NCBI GenBank assembly: GCA_028023455.1
Contig: JAQFVV010000042.1
Location: 6,221,922 to 6,285,921, forward strand
Source of the DNA: Epiperipatus broadwayi
Taxonomy: Eukaryota; Onychophora; Udeonychophora; Euonychophora; Peripatidae
Direction of reading: 5' to 3'
DNA: 64,000 bases
In this document: piece after piece, positions 13,701-28,700 of the stretch
Layout: the number at the start of each line of letters is the position of its first letter
Position numbering within the stretch: position 1 is the first letter of the stretch
Notes under the pieces: generated by a model
Seen by the model: the letters and a program-made list of their open reading frames with translations, nothing else
What the model was told of the DNA's origin: nothing
Databases searched by the model: none
Made by a program: the position numbers and the translations under genes

Positions 13701-16700
13701 TGAGAGCCCTGCATCTAGATCTTAGGATCTAATGCAACCCTCTAGCAACCACCTTTTATCTCTACTTAACTACAAAACTATGAGAATGAAATTGAAAACA
13801 CAAAAAATATTTTCAATCTAAGCTCAATAACTTATATAGTCATATGGGTCTGAACTCAGTTCAGCACCCATACATTGTGGTGTCTTTGGCTCTTTTACAA
13901 CCATAGCCACCACTATCCTATTAGGCAGGATTGGTGTTAAACCATTAAGCATCACATGATCACATTTCCTATACTAGCACATTAATTGTTGATAAACAGA
14001 GCAAAACTCTCCATACAGTATTGCCACCTGTGCTAAACAGAGTAATCAATGGATGCCAGAAGGCTTATGCATAAAATCCCTATCTAATGCCTAGTCATCC
14101 AATATCCCCAGATTAGTTTCTGGCTTGTGGCCTTTGTCAGTGAGGAGCTTTGGATCTGAGAGCACTGCATCTAGATCTTAGGATCTAATGCAATCCTCTA
14201 GCAACCACCTTTTATCTACTTAACTACAAAACTATGAGAATGAAATTGGAAAAGACAAAAAATATTTTCAATCTAAGCTCAATAGCTTATATAGTCATAT
14301 GGGTCTGAACTCAGTTCAGCACCCATACATTTTGGTATCTTTGGCTCTTTTACAATCATAGCCACCACTATCCTATTAGGCAGGATTGGTGTTAAACCAT
14401 TAAGCATCACATGATTACTCTGTTTAGCACAGGTGGCAATACTGTATGGAGAGTTTTGCTCTGTTTATCAACAATTAATGTGCTAGTATAGGAAATGTGA
14501 TCATGTGATGCTTAATGGTTTAACCCTAATCCTGCCTAATAGGATAGTGGTGGCTATGGTTGTAAAAGAGACAAAGACACCAAAATGTATGGGTGCTGAA
14601 CTGAGTTCAGACCCATATGACTATTTAAGCTATTGAGCTTAGATTGAAAATATTTTTTGTGTTTTCAATTTCATTCTCATAGTTTTGTAGTTAAGTAGAG
14701 ATAAAAGGTGGTTGCTAGAGGGTTGCATTAGATCCTAAGATCTAGATGCAGTGCTCTCAGATCCAAAGCTCCTCACTGACGAAGGCCACAAACCAGAAAC
14801 TAGTCTGGGGATACTGGATGAGTAGGCATTAGATAGGGATTTTATGCACAAGCCTTCTGGCATCCATTGATTACTCTGTTTAGCACAGGTGGCAATACTG
14901 TATGGAGAGTTTTGCTCTGTTTATCAACAATTAATGTGCTAGTATAGGAAATGTGATCATGTGATGCTTAATGGTTTAACACCCATCCTGCCTAATAGGA
15001 TAGTGGTGGCTATGGTTGTAAAAGAGCCAAAGACACCAAAATGTATGGGTGCTGAATTGAGTTCAGACCCATATGACTATATAAGCTATTGAGCTTAGAT
15101 TGAAAATATTTTTTGTGTTTTAAATTTCATTCTCATAGTTTTGTAGTTAAGTAGAGATAAAAGGTGGTTGCTAGAGGTTTGCATTGGATCCTAAGATCTA
15201 GATGCAGTGCTCTCGGATCCAAAGCTCCTCACTGACGAAGGGCCAGAAACTAGTCTGGGGATATTGGATGAATAGGCATTAGATAGGGATTTTATGCACA
15301 AGCCTTCTGGCATCCATTGATTACTCTGTTTAGCACAGGTGGCAATACTGTATGGAGAGTTTTACTCTGTTTATCAACAATTAATGTGCTAGTATAGGAA
15401 ATGTGATCATGTGATGCTTAATGGTTTAACACCAATCCTTCTTAATAGGATAGTGGTGGCTATGGTTGTAAAAGAGCCAAAGACACCAAAATGCATGGGT
15501 GCTGAACTGAGTTCAGACCCATATGACTATATAAGCTATTGAGCTTAGATTGAAAATATTTTTTGTGTTTTAAATTTCATTCTCATAGTTTTGTAGTTAA
15601 GTAGAGATAAAAGGTGGTTGCTAGAGAATTGCATTAGATCCTAAGATCTAGATGCAGTGCTTCCAGATCCAAAGCTCCTCACTGACGAAGGCCACAAGCC
15701 AGAAACTAGTCTGGGGATATTGGATGAGTAGGCATTAGATAGGAATTTTATGCACAAGCCTTCTGACATCATACTGTATGGAGAGTTTTGCTCTGTTTAT
15801 CAACAATTAATGTGCTAGTATAGGAAATGTGATCATGTGATACAAAAAATTATCATTACATTGACCGCGAAGCTGACTAGCTAATTTATAATATTATACA
15901 AATATATCCTTGGTAGCCTCGTTGTTAAATTTTAATTATTGATCTTCCATCTTCTTTGGGAGCCCCCTATCTTCCAGTTCCTAAGATTGATAGGAAAGAG
16001 CATCTGCATAAGAAGATTAGTCATTTATACCGAAAAATAAATGGATACAAACAAAAAAAATAACATGAACTCTGTCCTGTAGTAAGTGTATGTGCTTAAT
16101 ATGGAATGATATCAAAAATCTTACCTTATTCCATATCATAGTGGTGATGATAAATGTCAAGTCACTACAGAGGGTAAGCCTACCTAAACTTTATTTAACA
16201 TAAATTTTTTTTTATCTAACTTAATTTTTGCTTCCACTAATAATGGACTCTTCCAAATCATAGGCAAGTTTCTAAATGTGGAAATAAAATAAAACTAGAA
16301 TTTTACAAGCATATATAAAAAAAAAATAATAAAATCATAACTTTCTTTAAGTCATCTTGATTAATGTCCATGAGTTTGGCAATAATGTCTTTTATGAATA
16401 CAGTCTATCTCTCTTCAGAAAGTCATTTTTATTACCATCAGCTCCCAATAACATTGTCTTCAATGTACATAGGTAAAAAAGTTGTATTTTTTCCGGTGTA
16501 CTTTTTACGATGATTGTTACTTTTTTGATATTAAAAAAACTAAGAGAAAAGCAAAAAAAATTCAATTTAATTAATCACAAAAATTATCATTTATTTTTTA
16601 TCGTAGAAAAATGAAACTTACCTTTCTGGAAAGTAGAAAGACGGAAACGATGATGTAAAAAGTACATGCCTAGACTGCGTAGATTTTCGTTAATCTTAAG

Positions 16701-19700
16701 CGAAAACCAGATATTTATAATTTGAAATTTCTTAAGCGCATAATAACAAATCAGTTAAATTAGAGATATTAACTGTTATTTTAAAAGAGTTTTACTTTTA
16801 ATAAATAAAACTAGAAACAGTCATTTATTATTGTTTTTCATTACTCTAGTTTACTTGAATAATTTAGTCAAAAAAATTTTTACCTTTAAAACCAGCTGAT
16901 ATCTGTACTTTATATAACTGACAGTATCTTTGTCTGTGCTTCTTTACATATTGATAAAACTGCATATATAGCATGGTAATCTTTTGATAAGCTAGTCACT
17001 TCGGTAGTTTTCTCATCCCTGGTGTTCGCCTCGAGATGTCGCTATTTCTAGGTCAATTTCTAGAAATATACAGTTTCACCGGCATTCACCAACAAAAGAG
17101 GAAATTTTCTACGTTATAAACGCAGAAAAGAGTCCTCACATTATGTTGGACGGAGCGGTGGCGACAGAAGCCAACATAACACAAAGAGACTTCTTTCTAT
17201 GATAAAACACAGAAAGAGTTCCCGACAGCAGCCGGTTATGGCTTTATTTTTTTTCTATGCTAAAAGCAAAGAGAAAGAAATGTCTTTATCGGCTGCCGTA
17301 ATAGTTGATTTTGTACATCATTTTTTCGTAATAGTAGAATATCTATTTTCTCTGTAGTTTCGTATGAGAGTGTGTGTATTTGAAGCAGTCGTAGTTTTTT
17401 AAAATTTAATAAAACATATTTTTTTTAATGTGTTGTAATTTATGTTACTGTTGTAAGTTTAATAATAATGTCCTGAAGATTCCATTACGAATGGGTAACC
17501 CTCAAAAATTGTTTTTAAGGTGCGGAGCTGGAAAAAATTTCAAGGATCATGCGAAAAATACCGTTTTCGCAAGAATTCATCCGTGACTAGTTACTTTTGC
17601 TAGATATATGCACAAACAAAAACAACCCAGTGTCTAATTATTAGTAATTACTTGTCCAAAAAATAAAATTAGTCGGGTATTTTTTTTACATTTATTATTT
17701 CAAAATAAGATTTGTTTTTATATCTACACACTAACAAAAACAACCCAGTTCCTGATTAATTACTGTCAAAAAAAAAACAAAGAAAGCAAATTAAACTGGG
17801 TTTGATTTTTCAATGGAGTATTTGAATTACGGCTTGTTTTTTTATATATATATATACACAGGATTTACCAAAAAAAAAAAAAGAAACCCACTTTCTGATT
17901 AATTACTGTCACAAGAAACGCAAATTAGTCGGCTATCATTTTTAAATTTAGTATTTCAATAACGGTACCTTTTTATATAGACACACTTAACAAAAACAAT
18001 CCACTTTCTGATTCATTACTGTCCCCCAAAAAAGAAAGCAACTTAGTCGGGTATCAATTCTAAATTGTAGTATATAAATTACGTTACTTTTGATAGATTT
18101 AGAATTACGTATTGCTTTTTAATAAAATGATTGATTTATTCTTGACAAAAAATACCGTAACTTTAAAAAAAGACACACATAAAGTCCATAAAAAATTAGA
18201 AAAAGCCCCGTAACTTTAAAGACACACACCAAATTAAAAAACAATCTAAGATGAATAAACATTTACTTATTATGTATTGCTTTTTAATAAAATTATTGAT
18301 TTACTCTTGAAAAAAAAAGACCGTAACTTTTAAAAGAGACACATAAAGCCAAAAAAAAATTATTAGAAAAACACCATAACTTTAAAGACACACACACAAA
18401 CTCAAAAACAATATAAGATTAATAAACATTTACAAAAATGAAAGGTTAATATCATATAATAGTATTAGTTAGTAGAATATTTTATTACAAATCTAAGAAA
18501 TCAGATCTTTTTATATCAAATCGATCATTTAGATCTGGCCCGGAATCATTATATGTATATGTTTTTGATTAGCATCAACGCCATCCCACGGCGAACACCA
18601 GGGATGAGAAAACAACCGTCGCTTCTATAACAGTAGACTGGCTTATTGTCATCTTTGGGAAAGATAAAGTCCAGCAAATGTTGACAGTCAGCTCCATTTA
18701 GTCTCTATCATTGGTAAGCCAGTCATATAATACCCCATTATGGGCTATAGAATGCAGAAAAGAAGGTTCTTTATTTCCATATGAATCCAAACTCTACCCT
18801 CCTCACTAGCAGCAGCAGTTGATTTGTACTTTCTTGCCTTTCATTATAATTTTATAGTAGTAGTAATTTTGTTGTTATAATCTGTAAAAAACTCTAAAAC
18901 TTCTCAATCTTTTTTCTAACCTTTTTATAATTAGGGTAGAGTTTAAGAAAAAAACACAGTAATTAAAAGTAAGTTTTTTTTAACTTGATTGAAAAAATTA
19001 ATAACTCTTTTTAATTTATCTTAATCCTTTCAAAAACAACTTTTTAGGATTTTTAAAAAAATATATCATACAAGCTTTAATTAAATAAATTTCTTTAATT
19101 AAAATAGATAGTGGAATTTTATAATTACCAGTATGTCTATTGCACATAAAAACATGCTTGTTTTAATTTCAAAATCAGAATTAATATAATATTAGTTAGA
19201 CCTTTTTAAAATATCTAATTTATAATAATTTTTTTTAAATTCAGAATTATTTAATCCTTAACTGTTATTCCAGTGTAATGTAGAAAATATCTACAAAAAA
19301 AATTGTGTTTATTTCTACTTTTCCTTTCAACTTTATATATATGTACATGCACACACACAATGTAGTATGCAATGGAACACATAACCGTCCCTATATATAT
19401 ATATATATTGGATATCTCAATAGTATATATACTTTTCATACAATTATGTAATTCTACCCAACTTATACTGTTCAAATTATTATGAAAACGTGAAATAAAA
19501 GTCTTAAATGCACTGAAATAGCTTTCAGCAGTTTACTGCTAAAATCATAATGCTGAATAAAACTGCATCATTAAAAATATGCATATATAGTAGTGAGGAC
19601 CAATAAGTAAATCAGGCACACCATGTAAATTAGATGTTCTATTTTTTGGTAATGGGACCCATGAATGTTTTCTATTGATGGAATGAAGATCCCTCGCAAT

Positions 19701-22700
19701 AGCCTAAGACTCTATGATATTTAAACGAGGTTTAAGTTTGATTTAACTAGTTAATAATAAAAATATTTAAATTATGATATGTATTTATAATTTGTTTTTT
19801 TAAATAATTGTTTATAGTATCATTTGAAAAACTCATACAAGTTTGTTTTTATTGCTATTTCACTACATATATATGTGTGTAATAAATATTTCCTTTTCAT
19901 TGAAATATCTATTTTCTTTCATAATTTTGCATGAATTTTAAATGTGTTTGGTCTTTCTGTATGATCTGAGTAGTTAAAGCTGTTTTGAAAGTATTTGGCT
20001 TTTTACTATCAGGATTAATCTCCGTAAGAAACAAATACTAATTACCAAATATATTATAATTTAAAACTAGTTATTGGAGATTATTTCTAATTGAGCTCAT
20101 TTTATAGAAAATATTGAAGTTTAATGATAATAAGCAATATTTTATATAAATTTCTCATGACTGAATTAAATATTTGTACATTTTTTTTATAAATAAAAAT
20201 ACCATTTTTATGAAATTGCTATTAGTTATATTTTGTTTTAATACACAAAATTACAGTATGTTTAAGAATTAGTTACTGAATCATGCTCAGGCACCCATGA
20301 GTGGCAACTTTATCTCAAATTTATTGAAATAGTTATTTAAAATGAAGATTTGAATGTTGGATTTTGTAAGAATAAAACTACATATCATATCATGCATTGA
20401 TGATTTCAAACATCTGTCTTTATTTTTATTTTCCTGTCTTTTCTCATGGAAACAGTATTATTGAGTTTTTTTTAATTTTATATGTGCATTTCAAATAAAG
20501 TGTTTTTAAAGAAACAATATCTAATATCCTTTTATATCAAATAAATTAAGAATAATTATTTTATATTTTAAATACTCTTCAAGTTTTATTAATTTACACA
20601 TTCTTTTGACGTGTCAATCAATTTTGCATAGAAATACATGTATTCATGATTGATGTTTTTACTTCACTTTTATTATCATATCAAACCATCACCTATTATA
20701 AAAAATTTACGTTAGCAACATAACCGTATAAATTTTATATATAATTTAAATGAAAATATTCCATAATTCATAATACATAATATTGAATAGTAGAATGTTG
20801 TTCAGTGGTTTTTTAATGATAACAAAAAGAACATTTATATATATATATATTTTATTCTTATTATAAAAATATCAAAGAAATTATTGTTTAATGAGAAAAA
20901 AAATTATATAGAAGTTTTAGACTGAAAATTTAATTGAGTTTTACATATTTATTTATTATATGATAATATATATCCTAAGTTGATTTTGTATTTAGTAATT
21001 TTTCTTCTTATAGTGTTAATCTTTGGTTGATGGAATATTAAATTAGGAAACTAAATATATTACCATACTATTTTTTTTTTCTTGAACCTAAAAGCCATTG
21101 TATCTACATATGATTTTTATTTCCACATTATACAGATTGAATACGAATATTAAATAGGCTTTAAAAACTCTTGCTTTATTAGATTTACTAACTTATATTT
21201 AGAAGTTATGCTTTCTGTATTGATTTTATTATTATTTTTAATATAGAACTGCTATTGTCCAGAATCAATACGCTGTAAGTTACTAGAATGCTTACAAGAA
21301 AATATTTATTATGATGAAGTAGTCCTTTCTTTTTCTCGGATGCAAACAGAATGTAAAAATTTTATTGCTTCTCTTAAGGAATATAAATTGCCTATTGAGA
21401 AGCATTTTACACTTAGGTAAGTTGTATTTATACAGTTCTTTTTTGTCTAATTTTTACATTGTTATATTTTTTTTGTTTAAATTGTAATTTGTGATTTAAT
21501 ATTTTATAATGTGATCATTATTTATAGGAAACATTTAATATTATATTTTTTAATGTTTTATTTTTATTTTTTTAGTGAAGTTTATCCTATTGACCAAGCA
21601 TTAGCACTTTCCTCTTCCGTCTTTCAAGCACTAATGGCTAATGCCAATTTAAAACTAAATGTCTTAAATGTAAGAGTTAAATTTAATTATAATTTTTTGT
21701 ATTTTTTCAAAATTTCATAGTTTTAGTCTTCCTAAAAATTTATAATAATTGTGTGAACAATTACTGAAAGATATGAAAGAATAAAAAGAAAGTAAAATTA
21801 GTATATTTTTTATGTTCTTAAAAAATATTTGAAATCTTCCATTAGACATTTTAAAAACAAATATGAAAAGAAACATATTTTAAATACGTATATAAAAGAG
21901 AAGATATTTATAAAATATTTGAATCGGCTTTCAGAAGAGTTAGACATACATAGAAATGTATGAACAAAATTTGTTGTTCTGTTTGATATTTATTTAGAGG
22001 AAATAATGAATTAATGATATTTAGAAAGCAATGAAATTAATATTGGAAAGAGAAAGATTTATACATTGAATTTGTTTATGACATAATTTGTGATAAAAAT
22101 AAATGTGAGTCAAATGTAAATGTGTTATTTATGGATAACTTTGTAGAATAGTTTAATGGTTTTAAATATTTAAGATTCGAATTAAATGATAAGGTGCTAA
22201 GTTAGAAAAATATTTGAGCTCAAATTGTGTTGATTAATCAGATTTTATGGATCAAAGATTTTAGAATTAAAATGCTTGTGAAATATTTATAAGAAAAGAA
22301 AAAATTAATTGGACCAATTATCATCTTATTATTTATTGTTAAAAGGTCAAGTCTCATGTTTCAAAGCAGATATTTGTTGTTGTTTTTTTTTGATATAACA
22401 TTATAAATATTTTACAAAAGTTGTTTGACAAAACAGCAATCTAAATTTGGCCAATATTAAGTATTAAAAGTTAGCGTGTTTCACTGGTTTCTTGTGATCA
22501 TTTATAATTCTCTTGACCCATCTTATTCTTGAACTATTATATTAATTTTGATATGAGATAAGATTGTATAGTTATAATTACTTCAACATATTCTTTCATT
22601 AAGGAAATTATCAACTGATAACTAAGAAATATCAATTGAGAATGATTTTGCAGTATTTATAAACTTAATGAGTTGAAATAAAGTTTGTGTGTGTGTGCTT

Positions 22701-25700
22701 GTGTTATTTGTGATTTAATATTTCATATACATATGATAAAACTTGTTTATTTTGATATTTGTTATTAATTCTTTGAAAGATTACTACTATATTGTTGTTT
22801 CACACTGATTCTTATTATAATGTTCTGTATGGTGAAAATATTTTCTAATTTTAATTATTATTATTATCAAATGGAATTGTTTTTTTTAAAGATTTTTAGT
22901 TAGATTTTTCATGCTATATTTATTAAATCATAGTTATTGTTTATTTCAGTAATCATTGTTAATACGTTTTTTTTTAACTTGTCTTTAACAAGATTTTTCT
23001 TTCAATACTTATTAATAAATTGGATTATTTGGAATCATTTAATCCATGATTAGATTAGCTACCATCATATTTGCATGAAGTATATTAAATTTTGTTAATA
23101 TTTAGATAATGATTTTTTTTTTAATGATTATAGTAAAGATAAAGGGTTTAATTGATTTGTATCTTTAGAGAAGTAATATTGCCTCAATAAAGAAATATGC
23201 CATTTATCATATATTGTTTGGAATTCTGAGTTCTTTTCACAGATGTTCATTAGATTTAATTAGGAAAAAATACATAAATTTTTCTACTGTTAATAAGTTT
23301 GAAGCAATATCTAACTAAGCCTTCTTAATATTTCTTTAAAAAGGTTACATAACATTAATGATATTATAATTCATGCAAAAATAGTTTTAAGGAAAATTTA
23401 CCATTGTAAACTAGACCGATACAATTTTTAACAATATTTGTTACATGCATTTGAAATGTATGAAACATTTTACATTGCTAAATTTACAACTAATAGTTTA
23501 AGAGATTCTTTATTACTCAAATTTCCAAAATTATATAATTTTTTTCTATCAACATATTGATATTCGTCTGTTAACTATGAATCAAATCAAATTTCAGTAC
23601 ATATATATGCATATGCACTAGTATTTATATTTCTGTATAAATATATATGCTTTTATTGGATTTTTTTAAAATCATTACAAGATATATTTTAGATTTCTTC
23701 TATACATCTACAAAATGCATTGACTTTAATAAATTAAATTAAATAATTCTGAATAATAAAAGTGGATGCTATTTTGGTCACAGTTTGTCTTGTTCAGTTT
23801 TTTTTTTTTTTTAATACAATTGGTCATTGTTATGAAACTTATATAATTCTGGTATAGTATAATATCTTGAGAAGGTCTCAATGGAGATGAAAGCCAGTTC
23901 AATAAATATTATAATATAGTTATTAATATTTATTTTTACAAATCGCAAACAGTATTGAAATTAAATTGAGATTTTCTGTCTTGTGTTTACGATCTGATTG
24001 CCTGTTGAATAGTAATAAGCGCAAGAAGTTTGCAGTCTCTCAATTTAATTTCAATATAATTATTAATAATTGTTTATTTCAATTTTATTTTGATTGATTA
24101 TTTATTTATGTATTAATGACAACATTATGGACAAATAAATTGTATTGGATATATAACTGGTACAATTTTTTTTTTAAAATAATCACTATTACGTTACCTA
24201 AATTAAATTTTTTGTATAAATTACTTTATTCGTTAATGAAATAATATGTTCAGTTCAATTTCAATTATTTCTAGAAATTATGCTTAAATTGTTTCTATTA
24301 TAATGCTTTTGTCATTTATGTAAATCATTTTTTATATTTATTTTTTGCAAAAATGTTTATTTTAACTGTATAAATGTTATTCAAACAAATAAAGTGTTAT
24401 TTAATTGATATTTATATAAATTTATGCCAAATTATTTTTTATGGCTAATATTCTGTCGTTAATTTTAAGGTAAATTAAAAAAAACAAACAAATCAGTATA
24501 TTTTATTTACTTAGTTTAATCATTATCAACTAATAATGATTGTATATAGCCTTGTTATTTTTAATTGAGCATTTGTTCTCATTTTCTGTTGAATTATCTA
24601 TCTGGTTTAAAAAATGCATTTATCGATGTGCGTATTTTCTTAAACAAAAAATACAAATAGTGTTTTTTGAAGTTTTTTCACTCTTTATTATTACTATAAT
24701 GACAAGCAACAATATTTGAGAAAATTAAAAATTTTATTTTATCGTTATCATCCTTTTCGCTCATAATAAATCCACTGTAGTATGAAAACCTCTGCCAGTT
24801 TAATCCCAATTATCCAATCTTTAGCCGCTCTTTTTTATGTCAGACTAACAAACTTTCTTATTTCATCCATTCATTTCACATATGGTCTCTTTGTAGGTTT
24901 TTCTCAACCACTCATCCAGTTCCATTTCAGTCACTTAATTCTTTCAATGATGTCCTATTTTTTTCTCTCACCCATGTATTTCGTTTTAATATTTTCTTGT
25001 TATTCTTAACATCTCTATACTTCATTGAATAGTCTGCAGTCTCTGTATTGCTCTTCTGTTGAATGTCCAACTTTCAGATTTATAAATTAGAACTAGTAAA
25101 TATATTTATTAAAAATCTTCCTTTTCAAATACATAGGCATATTTCTTTTTAATATAATTTCTATCAAAATCATTCACCCAAGTTTAATTCTATTATTAAT
25201 TTTATTCATTATGTTTCCATCTGTATTAACAATATGATCAAGCTACTTGCAATTGTTTACTTCATCTAATTCATCATTATCAATCTTTGTTTTGGGAAAG
25301 TCAATTGAACATTCTTTTTAGTAGGCTCTCTCTACTGTCATCTGATAATTCTTATAATATTTCCTAAATCTCTGAAGCATTATTTTCAAAAAATAATCAT
25401 ACCATCTGCAAAGATTTTATTCACACTCTCATATATTCAATTATAGAATTGATTTATCCACATATTGATTCCATTATGAATTATGAGAGATGAAAGTGTA
25501 TAATACTGTAGTTTTTTTTTTGTTTTTGTTTTCTATATTTTAATAGAATGATCACTAAAGATATCCATATTGCTCTGTGGCACTGATATATGACAGTATT
25601 ATTTTCTTAGATAACATTGTTTTCTCTAATAGTAATTTGGCTAACCATTACTTGAAATTTGAAAAATCGTTTTTTTTAAAGGCCAATATCTATCTGATCT

Positions 25701-28700
25701 AGAAAAACCTATCAGCTTTCATTAATAATGTGATGTAGTATAGTAGTCTCAATTCAAATTGAAACTTATTTATTTTTTGTTAATTAAGGAATTTCACATA
25801 TCTTTGTGCTAACTATTCATTACAAGGAAGTAAATAAAATTAGATGTTTTGTTTTTTTTTGCAATAAATTCATTAGTGCTGATTAGACATATTGAAGAAC
25901 TTGTTAGTGATAATGTATGAAAATAATATTTTACTATATTAAAATTATATATATATATATTTCAGACTTTGGAGGATAGGAAGAATTCCTTACATAGTAT
26001 TGTTATGCAAACACAATTGGAACAACAAGCTCTAAATATTAGGTATTTTATTATTGTTATTGTTTTATATTTCGATTTGTAATTTTTGAAAAATTTATTA
26101 TTTATAATTATATAAAATATAGTAAATTATTAACTCAATAAATTAAATTGGAACAAATTGGTATTCAAACTTTTAAAAAAATATTAGACTAAAAAAAGGC
26201 ATATATTGTACTTTATTCTATTAGAAAAATAAAGATACTTGTTATATAACCATCTTAAACTTGATTTTTCAAAAGTCATTTAAACTAGTAATTAAAAAAT
26301 TTGTAAGTAGTATTTTTGGTTGTTTTCTCATCCTTGGTGTTCGCCTTCAGATGTCGCTACTTCTAGGTAAATTCCTAGAAATATACCGTTTCACTGGCCT
26401 TCACCTAACCAAAGAGGAATTTTTCTACGTTATAAACGCAGAAAAGTTCTCACGTTATGTTGGATGGAGGAGGTGACGGCGACAGAAGCCAACACAAAGA
26501 GACTTCTTTCTATGATAAAATACAGAAAGAGTTCCCGACGGCTGCCGGTTATGGCTTTTTTTTCTATGCTAAAAGCAAAGAGAAAGAAATGCCTTGATCG
26601 GCTGCCGTAGTAGTCGATTTTGTTCATCATTTTCTCGTAATAGAATATCTATTTTCTCTGTAGTTTCATGTGAGAGTGTGTGTCTTTGAAGCAGTCGTAG
26701 TTTTTTTAAATTTGATAAGACGTCTATTTTTTTTAATGTGTTGTAACTTAGTTTACTGTTGTAAGTTTAGTAATAATGTCCTGAAGATTCCATTACGAAG
26801 GGGTAACCCTCAAAAATTGCTTTTAAGGGTGCGAAAGGGAAAAAAAATTAAAGGATCACGCGAAAAGTACCGTTTTCACGAGAATTCGTTCGTGACTAGT
26901 TACTTTCGCTATATATATACGCACAAACAAAAACAACCCACTGTCTAATTATTAGGAATTACTTGTCCAAAAAATAAAATTAGTCGGGTATTTTTTTTTT
27001 TTTGTTTTGTTACATTTATTATTTCAAAATAAGATTAGTTTTTATATCTACACACTAACAAAAACAACCCAGTTCCTGATTAATTACTGTCTTTAAAAAA
27101 AAAGCAAATTCAACGGGGTTTGATTTTTTTCAATGGAGTCTTTGAATTACGGTTTGTTTGTTTTTATATATACACAAGATTTACCAAAAAAAAAAAAAAA
27201 GAAACCCACTTTCTGATTAATTACTGTCAAAAGAAACGCAAATTAGGCGGCTATCATTATTAAATTTAGTATTTCAATAACAGTACCCTTTTTATATAGA
27301 CAGTTAACAAAAACAACCCACTTTCTGATTTATTACTATCCCCCCCCCCCAAAAAAGAAAACGGAAATTAGTCGGGTATCATTTTTCAATCGAGTCTTTT
27401 AATGACGGTCCTTACTAATAGTAGTCAGGTATCAATTCTAAATTGTAGTATATAAATTACGTTACTTTTGATAGATTTAGAATTACCTCTTGCTTTTTTA
27501 ATAAAATGATTGATTTACTCTTGACCAAAAATACCGTAATTTAAAAAAAAAAGACACACATAAAGTCCAAAAAAAAAAAAAATTCGAAAAAACCCCGTAA
27601 CTTTAAAGATACACACACAAACTTAAAAACAAGATAAGAATAATAAACATTTACTTATTACGTCTTGCTTTTGAATAAAATTATTGATTTACTCTTGCAA
27701 AAAAAAAAAAAAAAGACCGTAACTTAAAAAAGGCACACGTAAAGTCAAAAAAAAAAAATTAGAAAAACACCGTAACTTTAAAGACATACACAAACAAACT
27801 CAAAAACAAGATAAGATTAATAAACATTTACAAAAATGAAAAAAAACTAACATCATATAATAGTATTAGTTAGTAGAATATTTTATTACAAATCTAAGAA
27901 ATCAGATCTTTTTAGATCAAATCGATCATTTAGGTCCGGCCCGAAATCGTTATATGTATATGTTTTTGATTAGCGTCAACGCCATCTGAAGGCAAACACC
28001 AAGGATGAGAATACAACCGTATTTTTATGACCTCATTTTTTTCTTCTAATTTTTATTAAAGGGTAAAAAGTATATTAGCTGGAGCATTGGTAGCATTAAA
28101 ATGTCTTCCTGAAAAATTAAACCCAGTTATTCGACCTTTAATGGATGCAATAAAATTAGAAGAAAATCCTCACTTACAGGTAAGCATTTAAATATGGTCT
28201 CTTGTCAATACATATCAACTATAAGGATCTAAAATTTTCGTAACTAATTTATAATTTTGACCATAATTAAACATGAATTTATCTTCAAAGTTATTACTAA
28301 ATTTAATATTATCTAACTTTTAATGCAGTTTGTTTAATTTGTAATAATCACACATTCAAAAGAAAATAACAAAATAAAGCAATATATCAAACAATATTTT
28401 CTTAAATATAATTTTATTTTTGGAATATTTTATGCCATGAAGTTTATTATAAAATTTTTTTTATTTATGAAACTGGTTTTACAAAAAAAAATTAAATGAA
28501 AATTTATTTGATGCATGAGACTTTTTGATATTTCAAAAATTGTTAATAAAAATTATATAACTCAAATATAAAAAATATTGCAAATTATATAATAAATTTT
28601 TGTTTTTTGTAAGATATTAATTTTAAATTGTTTATTATAATTATATTTATATATATAATTATTATATTATAGCAAATAACTGCTTCAAGTATAACCTTGC

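Larger units (their letters stand above)
13593..15840. mobile_element. Hammerhead-repeat composite, copy B (six units, head-to-head)
   Basis: A 2248-bp insertion flanked by an exact 14-bp duplication, TACAAAAAATTATC (13579-13592 and 15841-15854). The left half has two units with the ribozyme on the minus strand; the first lacks it through a deletion near 13690. Orientation flips at about 14413, and then a short piece and three units follow in plus orientation. The marker CTCTGTTTATC recurs at about 14459, 14915, 15365 and 15791 (spacing 426-456). The outer ends match composite A: GATAAACAGAGC on the left and TGTGATCATGTGA on the right. It lies inside a BTAF1 intron. Confidence 0.85.
11348..21246 (+). 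other. BTAF1 intron between window exons 2 and 3 (9.9 kb)
   Basis: It holds a less AT-rich block of unknown origin (about 11935-16480) that surrounds hammerhead composite B, and the TIR element at 17003-18617. The rest (18620-21246) is AT-rich with short TA runs and shows no coding potential. Confidence 0.8.

Noticed and set aside
24782-25009. 75-codon open stretch on the plus strand
   Set aside because: It is the reverse strand of a LINE 3' fragment.
26261-26948. Open stretches at the left end of TIR element copy 2
   Set aside because: The equivalent region of copy 1 does not keep these frames, so they are chance openings in a non-coding element.
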